Source: Leptolyngbyaceae cyanobacterium (GTDB taxonomy: Bacteria; Cyanobacteriota; Cyanobacteriia; Cyanobacteriales; Aerosakkonemataceae). From it: 50,681 bases of DNA. The position numbers and the translations under genes are program-made. Position 1 is the stretch's first letter. Each line of letters opens with the position of its first letter. Under the pieces are notes generated by a model that saw only the letters and a program-made list of their open reading frames with translations, ran no database searches and was not told the origin of the DNA. Location: NCBI GenBank assembly GCA_036703985.1, contig DATNQN010000107.1, positions 1 through 50,681 of the forward strand, given 5' to 3'. Positions 34,347 to 42,979 of the stretch are shown piece after piece.

Positions 34347-35429
34347 TTATTTGCGAACTGAAGCCTTTTGATTAGCTAGCTCAACTGCTAAAAGCAAAGC
34401 AGCTTTCATACTGGCAGCATTTGCAATACCCTTTCCCGCAATATCAAACGCCGTTCCGTGATCCGGGGAAGTCCGGATAAACGGCAAACCAATGGTAGTA
34501 TTGACGGCCCGATCGAAAGCCATTAGTTTAACGGGTATCAAACCTTGATCGTGATATAGCGCTAAGTATCCATCGGCTGCATTCGGTATATTTTTTTTCC
34601 GATCTTTTTTCCCACTACCGTACCAAGCTTGTCCTGGCTTTACCCACAAAGTATCGGGTGGCACAGGGCCATCTAGAATTAAACCGGGTTTGCGATCGCG
34701 TTCTTCCTCCAACCAAGGAATCAGCCAATCTTTCTCTTCTCTACCCAATTGTCCCCCTTCGCCACTGTGGGGATTTAAGCCAGCGATCGCAATAGTCGGT
34801 TTAGCAATCCCGAAATCTTCCTGCAAACACTCTAAAAGCAAATCCAGTTTTGCCCTCATCAACTGGGGCGTCAGCACGTCCGGGACTTGGCGCAAAGGGA
34901 TGTGAGTAGTAGCCAGTAAAGTACGAAGCGTCCAACCAGTATAAGGCGATCGCGCGACAAACAACATTCCAAACCGCTGACTGTTTGCCTTTTGCGCCAA
35001 TAATTCCGTTTGCCCCGGATAATCATAACCAGCTGCTTTCCATACCGACTTCGCGATCGGCCCGGTGACAATAGCGTCAAACTCACCTGCCAGAGTCCGC
35101 CCGATCGCATTTTCCATAAAAGCAAAACTCGCCGCACCGCTAGCAGCATCACCAACCCCAAGGGCAATTTTTTCCGCTTCTCTATCTAAGGCAACATCCA
35201 ATATAGATAGCTGCTCCGGATCTGCTAAAAAATCTTTAATCTCAGCATAATTAGCTAAATCAGCATAAATTTTAGTCAGTAGTGACCGACTGCCTACTAC
35301 TGTCACATCGCAATTTTCCCTAATTTCCGGATCTGCCAGCGCCTTCAGAATTACCTCTGGCCCAATGCCTGCCGGATCTCCCAAAGTCACTGCTAACCGA
35401 GGACGCCAATCTTTTGTTGTCAATTTCAC
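34347..35429 (-). CDS. pdxA: 4-hydroxythreonine-4-phosphate dehydrogenase
   Basis: 360 residues. The N-terminal [15 protein letters not shown], the metal and substrate segment [10 protein letters not shown], and [12 protein letters not shown] with the C-terminal [15 protein letters not shown] are the PdxA signatures. It makes 3-amino-1-hydroxyacetone phosphate for pyridoxal phosphate synthesis. An extra about 20-residue lysine-rich insertion ([10 protein letters not shown]) before the DQG motif is seen. It diverges from petM. Confidence 0.95.
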   Translation of the reverse strand: MKLTTKDWRPRLAVTLGDPAGIGPEVILKALADPEIRENCDVTVVGSRSLLTKIYADLANYAEIKDFLADPEQLSILDVALDREAEKIALGVGDAASGAASFAFMENAIGRTLAGEFDAIVTGPIAKSVWKAAGYDYPGQTELLAQKANSQRFGMLFVARSPYTGWTLRTLLATTHIPLRQVPDVLTPQLMRAKLDLLLECLQEDFGIAKPTIAIAGLNPHSGEGGQLGREEKDWLIPWLEEERDRKPGLILDGPVPPDTLWVKPGQAWYGSGKKDRKKNIPNAADGYLALYHDQGLIPVKLMAFDRAVNTTIGLPFIRTSPDHGTAFDIAGKGIANAASMKAALLLAVELANQKASVRK

Positions 35430-35581
35430 GAGCTTCCGAGCGAAAACTTTTCCTACTTTTTATTTTGCTGCCATTAGCTGCGGATCGATCGGCCAGTTGT
35501 TTTATACTACCGATTGCGGGTTTGACCGTACACGCGGTCTAAACTGAACTAATTTAACAACAGCAAAGGAGCGCTAACCAA

Positions 35582-35686
35582 ATGAGCGGAGAAATCTTTA
35601 ATGCGGCAATTCTATCCTTTACCCTAATTCTCGTCGGTTTGGGTATGGGCTTCGTGCTACTCAAAATCCAAGGAGCCGAAAAATAA
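35582..35686 (+). CDS. petM: Cytochrome b6f complex subunit VII
   Basis: 34 residues: [13 protein letters not shown], then a single transmembrane helix and LLKIQGAEK at the end, matching cyanobacterial PetM almost end to end. It is a small thylakoid subunit at the periphery of the b6f dimer. AAAGGAG lies 11 nt before the ATG. It is easily missed because of its size. The ycf39-like gene follows on the same strand after a 176-nt gap containing G-rich repeats. Confidence 0.93.
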   Translation: MSGEIFNAAILSFTLILVGLGMGFVLLKIQGAEK

Positions 35687-35700
35687 CCCGGGTAGTTAGG

Positions 35701-35734
35701 AGGGGATGGGGAGATGGGGAGATGGGGAGATGGG
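35701..35734. repeat. GGGGAGAT tandem repeat
   Basis: AGGGGATGGGGAGATGGGGA and two further GATGGGGA units, followed by the pyrimidine-rich (C)TTCATCCTT words at 35748-35785. G-quadruplex potential is on the plus strand, between petM and ycf39. Confidence 0.75.
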
Positions 35735-35862
35735 AGAAAATTTTTTACTTCATCCTTTATCCTTCACACTTCATCCTTCATCCTTCCCCCTGCCCCCTTT
35801 CCACATCAGTCTTCTGATACTATCTTAGAGAAAGGTTAAGATTCGTTACTAAATTTTTTTGG

Positions 35863-36837
35863 ATGAGCTTATTAATTGTCGGTTCCACAGGTACCTTAGG
35901 AAGACAGATAGTTCGTCGCGCTCTTGACGAAGGACATCAAGTACGCTGCTTAGTCCGTAGTTCCAAAAGGGCTGCTTTTTTAAAAGAATGGGGCGCTCAA
36001 CTCGTGCTTGGTGACCTGTGTGACCCCGAAAGCCTACCGCCAGCCTTAGAAGGCGTCACCGCAGTCATCGATGCTGCTACCGCCCGACCAACAGATTCCC
36101 TGAGTATTAAGCAAGTGGACTGGCAAGGCAAAGTAGCACTCATCCAAGCCGTGAAAGCTGCTGGAATCGATCGCTATATTTTCTTTTCGATTTTGGACGC
36201 CGAGCAATATCCTCACGTCCCTCTGATGGAAATAAAGCGATGCACTGAACTATTTTTGGCAGAAAGCGATTTAAAATACACGATTTTGCGACCTTGCGGT
36301 TTTATGCAGGGATTAATCGGTCAGTATGCCGTTCCCATCCTAGAAAAACAATCAGTTTGGGTGACGAGCAAAACTGCACCCGTCGCCTACATGGATACCC
36401 AAGACATCGCCAAATTTGCCGTTCGCGCCCTTTCAGTCCCCGAAACCGAAAAGCGTACTTTTCCCGTGGTAGGAACCCGTGCTTGGACTGGAGATGAAAT
36501 CATTAGCTTATGTGAAAGATTATCCGGACAAGAAGCAAAGGTAACCCGCCTACCCTTGGGCTTGTTGCGTAGCGTTCGTCAAATCGCCTTGTTTTTCCAA
36601 TGGGGCTGGAACTTAGCCGATCGACTGGCTTTTGCAGAAGTGCTGGCTTCCGATCGTCCCCTAGATGCTTCAATGGAAGAAGTCTATACTATTTTTGGAT
36701 TAGACAAACAAGAAACTACTACCTTAGAAGGGTATCTGCAAGATTATTTCAGTCGAATTTTGAAGAAACTCAAAGAATTAGATTATGAACGGTCTAAAAC
36801 CAAAAACCAATCCAAGAAAAAATCCTTAAGATTTTAA
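35863..36837 (+). CDS. ycf39: Ycf39/HCF244-type photosystem II assembly factor
   Basis: 324 residues, atypical short-chain dehydrogenase (NmrA-like). The Rossmann motif VGSTGTLGRQIVRRAL (6-21) is intact, and the segment VRCLVRSSKRAAFLKEWGAQ is characteristic of Ycf39, with no Tyr-x-x-x-Lys catalytic pair expected. Ycf39 binds high-light-inducible proteins and helps chlorophyll delivery to nascent D1. The location beside petM agrees with a photosynthetic role. The C-terminal tail is lysine-rich. Confidence 0.9.
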   Translation: MSLLIVGSTGTLGRQIVRRALDEGHQVRCLVRSSKRAAFLKEWGAQLVLGDLCDPESLPPALEGVTAVIDAATARPTDSLSIKQVDWQGKVALIQAVKAAGIDRYIFFSILDAEQYPHVPLMEIKRCTELFLAESDLKYTILRPCGFMQGLIGQYAVPILEKQSVWVTSKTAPVAYMDTQDIAKFAVRALSVPETEKRTFPVVGTRAWTGDEIISLCERLSGQEAKVTRLPLGLLRSVRQIALFFQWGWNLADRLAFAEVLASDRPLDASMEEVYTIFGLDKQETTTLEGYLQDYFSRILKKLKELDYERSKTKNQSKKKSLRF

Positions 36838-36899
36838 ACTCTTTTTTCTTCTTTTTTCTATAAACTGAAAACATTTAACCAGAAGCTGGACTTCTTTTC

Positions 36900-37817
36900 G
36901 TGCCGAAAGCTGGGATTATTTACAACGACGTTAAACCTGTAGCTTGTCGCGTTGCTGGCGAGTTAAAAAATCAATTGACAACGGCTGGTTGGGATGTGTG
37001 CCTCACGACAGGTAGTGGTGGCATACTTGGCTATGCAAGCCCTGACAGCCCGATTTGCCACACTCCAATCGAGCGATTAGCACCGCCGGGTTTTGATGAA
37101 GAAATGTCTTTTGCAGTGGTGCTGGGGGGAGACGGCACGGTTCTAGCCGGATTTCGTTTAGTAGCCCCCTGTGGCATTCCCTTACTGACCGTCAATACCG
37201 GTCACATGGGATTTTTGACAGAAACTTACGTCAATCAATTGCCGCAAGCGATCGAAAAAGTAGTGGCGGGAGAGTACGAACTAGAAGAGCGTACCATGCT
37301 CACCGTCCGAGTACTTCGCGACAATAACGTACTCTGGGAAGCCCTTTGTCTCAATGAAATGGTCATTCACCGGGAACCCCTCACCAGTATGTGCCATTTT
37401 GAAGTTCAGGTGGGCAGACACGCCGTGGTTGATATTGCCGCAGATGGCGTGATTCTTTCTACTCCCACCGGTTCGACGGCTTATGCTTTGAGTGCTGGTG
37501 GCCCAGTAATTACTCCTGGAGTACAAGTATTGCAGCTAGTGCCGATCTGTCCTCATTCGATGGCTTCCCGCGCTTTAGTATTTGCCAATAGCGATCCGGT
37601 GACTATTTCGCCAGTTAACCGGGAACGTTTGGTAATGGTGGTAGACGGTAATGCCGGGTGTTATGTTTTGCCAACCGATCGCGTTTATGTCGAGCGATCG
37701 CCCCACCGCGCCCGCTTCATCCGCCTACAACCCCCCGAATTTTTCCGCATTCTCCGCGAAAAATTAGGTTGGGGTCTACCTCACGTCGCCAAACCTACAT
37801 CCGTAGAACTACCCTGA
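36900..37817 (+). CDS. nadK: NAD kinase
   Basis: 305 residues with a GTG start at 36900, as the family N-terminus [10 protein letters not shown] begins there. The diagnostic GGDGT is at 76-80. [10 protein letters not shown], the NEMV segment and the S-T-P-T-G-S-T-A-Y core follow. It phosphorylates NAD to NADP. Cyanobacteria often have two NAD kinases; this is one of about 305 residues. It follows ycf39 by 62 nt. Confidence 0.95.
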   Translation: MPKAGIIYNDVKPVACRVAGELKNQLTTAGWDVCLTTGSGGILGYASPDSPICHTPIERLAPPGFDEEMSFAVVLGGDGTVLAGFRLVAPCGIPLLTVNTGHMGFLTETYVNQLPQAIEKVVAGEYELEERTMLTVRVLRDNNVLWEALCLNEMVIHREPLTSMCHFEVQVGRHAVVDIAADGVILSTPTGSTAYALSAGGPVITPGVQVLQLVPICPHSMASRALVFANSDPVTISPVNRERLVMVVDGNAGCYVLPTDRVYVERSPHRARFIRLQPPEFFRILREKLGWGLPHVAKPTSVELP

Positions 37818-37950
37818 GAAATTATTTCGATCGGGAAGAAAGGGAGATGGAAGAATGGGAAAATGAGGAGAAAAATTTTGAGTTTCGAGCTTAAATTAAT
37901 CCTTCATACTTCATCCTTCCTTTCCCTTTTCTTTTTACCCAAAACATTAT

Positions 37951-38931
37951 ATGAAACGAAGAATATGGATTTTATTAATAAGTGCGGTTTGCAGTTTCTG
38001 CTTTGTCATAGCGACACGAGCGCAACAGCCCCCGCTCAATGTAGACCCAGTAGGCATCGTACTCATCAGACCAGATAGCAACGGGCGATTTTCCCCGATC
38101 GGTTCCGGCGTATATTTAGGTGAGGGAATTGCTCTCACCAACTGGCACATAGCAACCAATGCAGCCGTTTTGATTTTACAAGGAATTGATTTTAAAACTG
38201 AAGATCAATTACTCAGATATCAATTTGGCGATCGGAAAAATTCGCAAGTTAATAACTGGGTTTGTTTGAGAGAACCAAATCAAAATCCCTATGCTAAACC
38301 TGAAGAACAAATATATAAAATTAGCCCTACTAACACCGGGAAATGTATTCCTTATAACTTAACTCAATGGCAGGCTTTTCGACCATCGCCAGTCAATGCT
38401 TCACCTCAAATACCCGAACTACCGCTCGAAGAATTACTATTTCTAGACCGCGACCTAGAAGTAGCAGTTGTTAAACTCGATCCTCAAAAATTCGATGCGA
38501 TAAAAGTTTCGCCACCCTGCCTAGAAAGAGAACCGATTAAGCTAGGTGAAAAATTAACCATTCAAAGTCATGCCTACGGTCGTTATCCGGCAGTAACCGT
38601 TTCCGCCACCGTAAAAGATGAAAAACCCGAACTACGTCTCGATCCCGATCCGCGCGTTCCTGCCAACAATCGCTATGCAGCGATGACTGTAATTGCCACT
38701 CTCCCACCTGGAAAAGGTAACTTAGTTGGCCCGGGTTCATCGGGAGGGCCAGTGTTTAACCAAGATGGCAAACTAGTAGGACTAGTATGGACGGGCGTAG
38801 ATTTACCAAACGGGACGAAAGAAGTATGGATTACTCCCACATCAGTTTGGTTACCCCAACTACAAAAAGCACGAATACCAGATCCAGATTTAGAAAAAGT
38901 TATCGATACCGCTTGTCCGGCCAAAATTTAG
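37951..38931 (+). CDS. Exported trypsin-like serine protease
   Basis: 326 residues. The signal peptide (1-25, cleavage near ATRA-QQ) precedes a chymotrypsin-fold domain. The triad is inferred as His66 in LTNWHIA, Asp in the DRDLEVAVVKLD stretch (about 168-178) and Ser in GPGSSGGPV (about 265). A long insertion between His and Asp (about 90-160) carries two cysteines. No PDZ domain follows, unlike DegP/HtrA. It probably acts in the periplasm. Confidence 0.85.
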   Translation: MKRRIWILLISAVCSFCFVIATRAQQPPLNVDPVGIVLIRPDSNGRFSPIGSGVYLGEGIALTNWHIATNAAVLILQGIDFKTEDQLLRYQFGDRKNSQVNNWVCLREPNQNPYAKPEEQIYKISPTNTGKCIPYNLTQWQAFRPSPVNASPQIPELPLEELLFLDRDLEVAVVKLDPQKFDAIKVSPPCLEREPIKLGEKLTIQSHAYGRYPAVTVSATVKDEKPELRLDPDPRVPANNRYAAMTVIATLPPGKGNLVGPGSSGGPVFNQDGKLVGLVWTGVDLPNGTKEVWITPTSVWLPQLQKARIPDPDLEKVIDTACPAKI

Positions 38932-39052
38932 GATTTCACATTTTTTAGAGCGCTTTAGCAACGTGCTATTTGACAATCGGACGTGATAAAAAATAGGGAA
39001 GAAAATTTTTATCACGTATTCTTGCTTATTTAAGCTCTAACCTGTTCCGTCT

Positions 39053-39748
39053 ATGACTACAACCTTCTCCAATCAAACTCCCTGTGTTTTAGTGGTTGAA
39101 ACCGATGAAGCCTTGGCGCAGCAGGTTAGTCTTGATTTAAAAGAATCTGGCTATGATGCAGCGATCGCATATGATGCGACTACGGGTTTGCAGCAAGCTC
39201 AGAAAATCGAGCCAGCTTTAATCGTAATCGATCGAATGCTAGCGGGAGAGTCCGGACTGAGCTTGTGCCAAAACATCAGACGTGCGGGTAATCGCGCCCC
39301 AGTATTATTAATGATGGCTCGCGATACCGTAGATGACCGAGCGGCTTGTCTGGAAGCAGGTGCGGATGATTATTTCCTCAAGCCTTATCGTGCGGAAACG
39401 TTCTTAAAATTAGTACGTCTGTATCTCCAACCAGACAAAGAAGGCTCCGAACAGTTACGCTTTGGGGATTTAGCTTTGGATCTGGCTACTCGCAGGGCTA
39501 TTCGCAACGGACGGGCGATCGACCTCACGATGAAAGAATACGAACTGCTCAAGTATTTGATGGAACATCCCCGCGAAGTCTTAACTCGGGAACAAATTCT
39601 TGAAAATGTTTGGGGTGATGACTTTATGGGAGAATCCAACGTAATTGAAGTATATATTCGATATTTAAGGCTGAAAATCGAAGATGAAGGGGAAAAGCGC
39701 CTGATTCAAACGGTGCGGGGTGTGGGATACGTTCTGCGCGAAGCTTAG
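39053..39748 (+). CDS. nblR: NblR-like atypical OmpR-family response regulator
   Basis: 231 residues: receiver domain 11-120 and a winged-helix DNA-binding domain 130-228 (LTMKEYELLKYLMEHP, VYIRYLRLKIE, VRGVGYVLRE). The phospho-acceptor Asp60 (LIVIDRML) and Lys110 (FLKPY) are kept. The acidic pocket Asp is Thr17 (VVETDE) and the switch Thr is Met88 (LLMMARD). This matches NblR, which controls phycobilisome degradation under nutrient stress and is active without phosphorylation. The NblR name rests on this pattern and on overall sequence resemblance. Confidence 0.8.
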   Translation: MTTTFSNQTPCVLVVETDEALAQQVSLDLKESGYDAAIAYDATTGLQQAQKIEPALIVIDRMLAGESGLSLCQNIRRAGNRAPVLLMMARDTVDDRAACLEAGADDYFLKPYRAETFLKLVRLYLQPDKEGSEQLRFGDLALDLATRRAIRNGRAIDLTMKEYELLKYLMEHPREVLTREQILENVWGDDFMGESNVIEVYIRYLRLKIEDEGEKRLIQTVRGVGYVLREA

Positions 39749-39881
39749 TTCTTCGTGACAAAAATCGGCTGTATACGAAAAGGCGATTGCTATACTTTCC
39801 TGACAAAGAAAGAAAAAAGCAGAGAAAGGAATTACTTTTCCTAGAAAAGTCACGAATTTACAAATAAGGAGTTACCAGTCA

Positions 39882-40442
39882 GTGATTTTGCCTGCCAAGT
39901 TGTTATCGCTATTAGTTTTGGGATTTTGGCTGATGGGTTGTTCTTCGCCGATATCGGCTACTTCTTCTTCTGATTCGCCCACTGTTTCAAATACAGCAAC
40001 TATATATAGTAAAGAGTCGCAGACAAACTTAGGCCAAATGCTACCTGTTTCAGCCAGAGCTAATATGGGAAGTTCGCTCATCGAGTTGGAAGTTACTCGC
40101 ACCCCTGAAGAACAGGCTTTGGGTTTAATGTATCGTACTAGTTTGCCAGATAATCGGGGAATGCTATTTGAGTTTGAACCCGCCAGACCCGTGAGTTTTT
40201 GGATGAAAAATGTCAAAATTCCCCTAGATATGGTATTTTTGCGGGAGGGTACGATTAGAGCGATCAAAGCGAACGTTCCTCCTTGTGAGACGGAGCGCTG
40301 TCCCAGTTATGGCCCCAATACCCCGATCGACCAAGTAATTGAGTTACGGGGTGGCAGAGCCGCCGAACTGAAGTTAAAAGTCGGCCAAAAAGTAAAAATC
40401 GAGTTTTTGTCATCCGGTACAACTGCTCCTAGCGAACGGTAA
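39882..40442 (+). CDS. DUF192 lipoprotein
   Basis: 186 residues with a GTG start, preceded by AAGGAG. The lipobox LMGC puts lipidated Cys20 after a hydrophobic signal, so the protein is an exported lipoprotein. After a Ser/Thr-rich linker, the DUF192 domain (about 65-180) has EEQALGLMYRTSLPDNRGMLFEF and SFWMKNVKIPLDMVFL. DUF192 function is unknown; structural relatives bind small molecules. It follows nblR by 133 nt. Confidence 0.9.
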   Translation: MILPAKLLSLLVLGFWLMGCSSPISATSSSDSPTVSNTATIYSKESQTNLGQMLPVSARANMGSSLIELEVTRTPEEQALGLMYRTSLPDNRGMLFEFEPARPVSFWMKNVKIPLDMVFLREGTIRAIKANVPPCETERCPSYGPNTPIDQVIELRGGRAAELKLKVGQKVKIEFLSSGTTAPSER

Positions 40443-41313
40443 CTGAAAAATCGGCTTTTGCGATCGTCTGTCAATACCTTTTTGGGTTAACACTCTCCTT
40501 TTTGTTAAGAAAGTTATCAAAATTGCTCAAGAGTGTTAATATTAGTATCTATATAGATAAATAAGTTTCAGAGTTTGCTAGGCTATCTTGACACCTGCAA
40601 TTTCTACATAAGGTTGTTTCTCAAAGCTGGGAACTTTACAGGTAACTTGCTTGCTGGAACTACCAGCAGTGAAACTGTAGAAGGTGTTGAGTACCAGACT
40701 CTCTTCTATCTGTCAGCAAAATTGGCATTATAAATTTTAGGAGCGTGCTGCCAAACTTAGCTGTATTCCTAGTAATGCCAAAATTTCTAGGTGTGAGGCA
40801 TAAGTGAAAGTTTAACCAGATCTGGCAAAAAGCCCTTTACTATACGAAGGTTAGTAGGAAGGTAAATTGCTGAGTGATGAAGAATGAGGCATAACTATCG
40901 CGAAGTTTAGTTGAGCTATTTGACATTCTTCCCCGTTATCAAGGTGGAGCTAATCAAAGCGCTGAGGAATAGAGGAGAATTAGCTAACAATACCTAACTT
41001 AGAGACCCTTCAAGCAGGTTATTCTGAGTTGTGGTATTAAAAAAAGCTGCTGGTTTGGCGCGGAAAAGCTTGTACTGCTCGGCTTCCGATTTGATGCGAT
41101 GTCAAATCCAACCGCCCGTGTTGGATTTAGGTCACTCGGCAGCAGGGAAGTATAAAGTATTGCGCTCGCCATCTGAAAATTAATCCCCTTTTGGTTATGT
41201 AACAAAAGAGGTAGAAACAGCGGCAATAGGACAGTCTAAACACTGTCTGTTGACTGATTAAAATCAGTTTTACATATTACAAAATGGTGTCTTATAGAGG
41301 AGGTGAAGTGGAA
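40443..41313. other. 871-nt gene-free stretch rich in inverted segments
   Basis: No credible gene. Seen: TTAACACTCT (40487-40496) with its inverted copy AGAGTGTTAA (40530-40539), and the hairpin block at 41046-41146. The middle has no long open frame on either strand. A structured RNA or a long leader for the DUF2949 gene are possibilities. Confidence 0.5.
41046..41146. ncRNA. Candidate structured RNA element
   Basis: A perfect 9-bp hairpin AAATCCAAC (41104-41112)/GTTGGATTT (41120-41128) is nested inside a longer fold: CTGCTG (41047-41052) with CAGCAG (41140-41145), and CGGAA with TTCCG in between. It resembles a multi-branched RNA, but I cannot name a family or strand. 6S-type and leader RNAs are alternatives. 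Confidence 0.35.
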
Positions 41314-41505
41314 ATGGCACCTGCGACTTACACGCGGTTGATTCGTTTTTTAGAAGAAGAATTAGCAATTTCTGCTGATTGTATTTCGATCGCATTAAAG
41401 CACAGGGAGCAAGACCCAGGCCCGTTACCAATGATTCTTTGGCAATACGGTTTGGTAACGCTAGAACAACTAGATCGCATTTTTGACTGGCTGGAAACAG
41501 CTTAA
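41314..41505 (+). CDS. DUF2949 family protein
   Basis: 63 residues from ATG 41314; GAGGAGGTG about 9 nt upstream fixes this start over the in-frame ATG at 41284. The sequence TRLIRFLEEELAISADCISIAL and LPMILWQYGLVTLEQLDRIFDWLE is the short helical DUF2949 family of cyanobacteria, function unknown. It is cytoplasmic and followed by a terminator 110 nt downstream. Confidence 0.85.
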   Translation: MAPATYTRLIRFLEEELAISADCISIALKHREQDPGPLPMILWQYGLVTLEQLDRIFDWLETA

Positions 41506-41614
41506 GATATAACCCTGATGATCGAGGAGCGGACATTGATGTCAGAACGATTATGTCCCTGTTCAAAAACGGCATGGGTGCGTTTCTTTGAGTTCCTTAT
41601 ATTTCAATTCCAAC

Positions 41615-41648
41615 AAAAAAAGCGAGTTAATTATTAACTCGCTTTTTT
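41615..41648 (+). terminator. Strong Rho-independent terminator after the DUF2949 gene
   Basis: AGCGAGTTAA (41621-41630) and TTAACTCGCT (41634-41643) form a perfect 10-bp stem, flanked by an A run and T6, so it can work in both directions. Confidence 0.9.
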
Positions 41649-42037
41649 AATGTGGCTGCTCAATTTTAGATGATTAATTTTTAGATTCAAAAATTAACTG
41701 TGGTGACTGATACCCTGGCTTGCGAGTCCGCGATGATTAGTTATTTTTGATACAATTAATTTTCGGTAAGTTGAGAATTATAACAAACGAAAACGCCAAT
41801 ATAATTAACTTAGTCATATATTAAAGTAAGTTGCTAGTTATAGAGCTTGGGTAGTTATTATTTAGTGGGATAATAGGATAATGCAAAACTTCTCCCTCAT
41901 TACTTACTTCTAGTCCCTAGCCTCTAACCCCTAAGAAGCCTCAATATTCATCGCTGGCAACTAGAAGTAATTAAACGCAGGGATATTCAATTAAAAGCAA
42001 TTTTACTGATAGCGATTTGGTTAAAATAATATAGATT
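41649..42037. other. Intergenic stretch without recognised features
   Basis: A/T-rich; no gene, RNA or clear repeat seen. It contains scattered CTCATTACTTAC and CTAGTCCCTAGCC words. It presumably holds the promoter of the DUF928 gene. Confidence 0.5.
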
Positions 42038-42820
42038 ATGATTTGGCAACTATCCTCTCTAAAATTCCGAACTTTTTCAATTGCTTTAACTATCCAATTT
42101 TTTACCATTATTCCCTTACTAACCCAGGCGGAGACTTCAGTGAATCAGTTACCGGCAAACATTTGGGAAATCGGTGAAGCAGGAGGCTATATTCCTCCTG
42201 ACGATATAGGTTCCCCAAAAAGAAAAGAATCGGGGTCAACTCGTAACCCAACCATGTGTTCTGTCGATAAACCGCTTCCCAGCCAACCTTTAACTGCCTT
42301 AGTACCTAAAAATACGGACACCGGAGTAACAGTACTAGACCGTCCGACTTTTTTTGCTTATATTCCAGAAACCTCTGCAACAACAGTTACTTTTGTCTTA
42401 CAAGATTTAGATTATCAAGACATTTACCGGACAATTTTTCCGATTCCTAAAACACCTGGTATTGTCAGTTTTAAACTACCCGATCGCGCACCAGCCTTAG
42501 AAATTGGTAAGACATATCGTTGGACATTAGCCGTGATTTGCCCGCCCAAAAGCGAGGATTCTAGAGAAGAACCGGGCGTTTATGCAAATATTTGGCGAAC
42601 TCAATTGCGCCAGCCAGTTGCTAACGAATTACAAAAATTACCAATTCGCGATCGAGCCAAACTATATCGTCAGTCTAAAGTTTGGCATGAAGCAGTCAGT
42701 ACCCTAGCAGAACTGCGCCAAACTAACTCTAGCGATTCGCAATTAGTTGCCGAATGGAAAGAATTATTAAATTCGGCTGGATTGAGTGAATTAGCTGAAG
42801 TTCCTTTAGTTAGCGATTGA
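42038..42820 (+). CDS. DUF928 exported protein
   Basis: 260 residues. A signal peptide (about 1-31, LTQAETS) precedes the DUF928 domain: LTALVPKNTDTGVTVLDRPTFFAYIP, the strand-rich middle, and IGKTYRWTLAVICPP. The family is cyanobacterial and of unknown function, and it is often found beside CHAT-TPR and hemagglutinin-type exoprotein genes, as here. The C-terminus is helical (RAKLYRQSKVWHEAVSTLAEL), resembling one TPR-like hairpin. It is the first gene of a three-gene cluster on one strand. Confidence 0.9.
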   Translation: MIWQLSSLKFRTFSIALTIQFFTIIPLLTQAETSVNQLPANIWEIGEAGGYIPPDDIGSPKRKESGSTRNPTMCSVDKPLPSQPLTALVPKNTDTGVTVLDRPTFFAYIPETSATTVTFVLQDLDYQDIYRTIFPIPKTPGIVSFKLPDRAPALEIGKTYRWTLAVICPPKSEDSREEPGVYANIWRTQLRQPVANELQKLPIRDRAKLYRQSKVWHEAVSTLAELRQTNSSDSQLVAEWKELLNSAGLSELAEVPLVSD

Positions 42821-42979
42821 ATTCGAGCAAAATTAAGGAATTAATTGAAAAAGGAACTACTAAGACACCAATCATACCAAGAGAAGAAAAAAGAGAAAAT
42901 TTTCATAAATTATTTATAATCGATGTCCAGATAACAACAAAAAAAAGTTAAAATTAGAATAAAAATGACTAATTAAATT

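Noticed and set aside
37658-37894. Plus-strand frame across the nadK 3' end
   Set aside because: It is a shadow of nadK in another frame with arginine- and proline-rich translation.
41518-41637. Short plus-strand frame MIEERTLMSERLCPCSKTAW
   Set aside because: It ends inside the terminator stem and has no ribosome-binding site or family match, so it is probably the 3' untranslated region of the DUF2949 gene.
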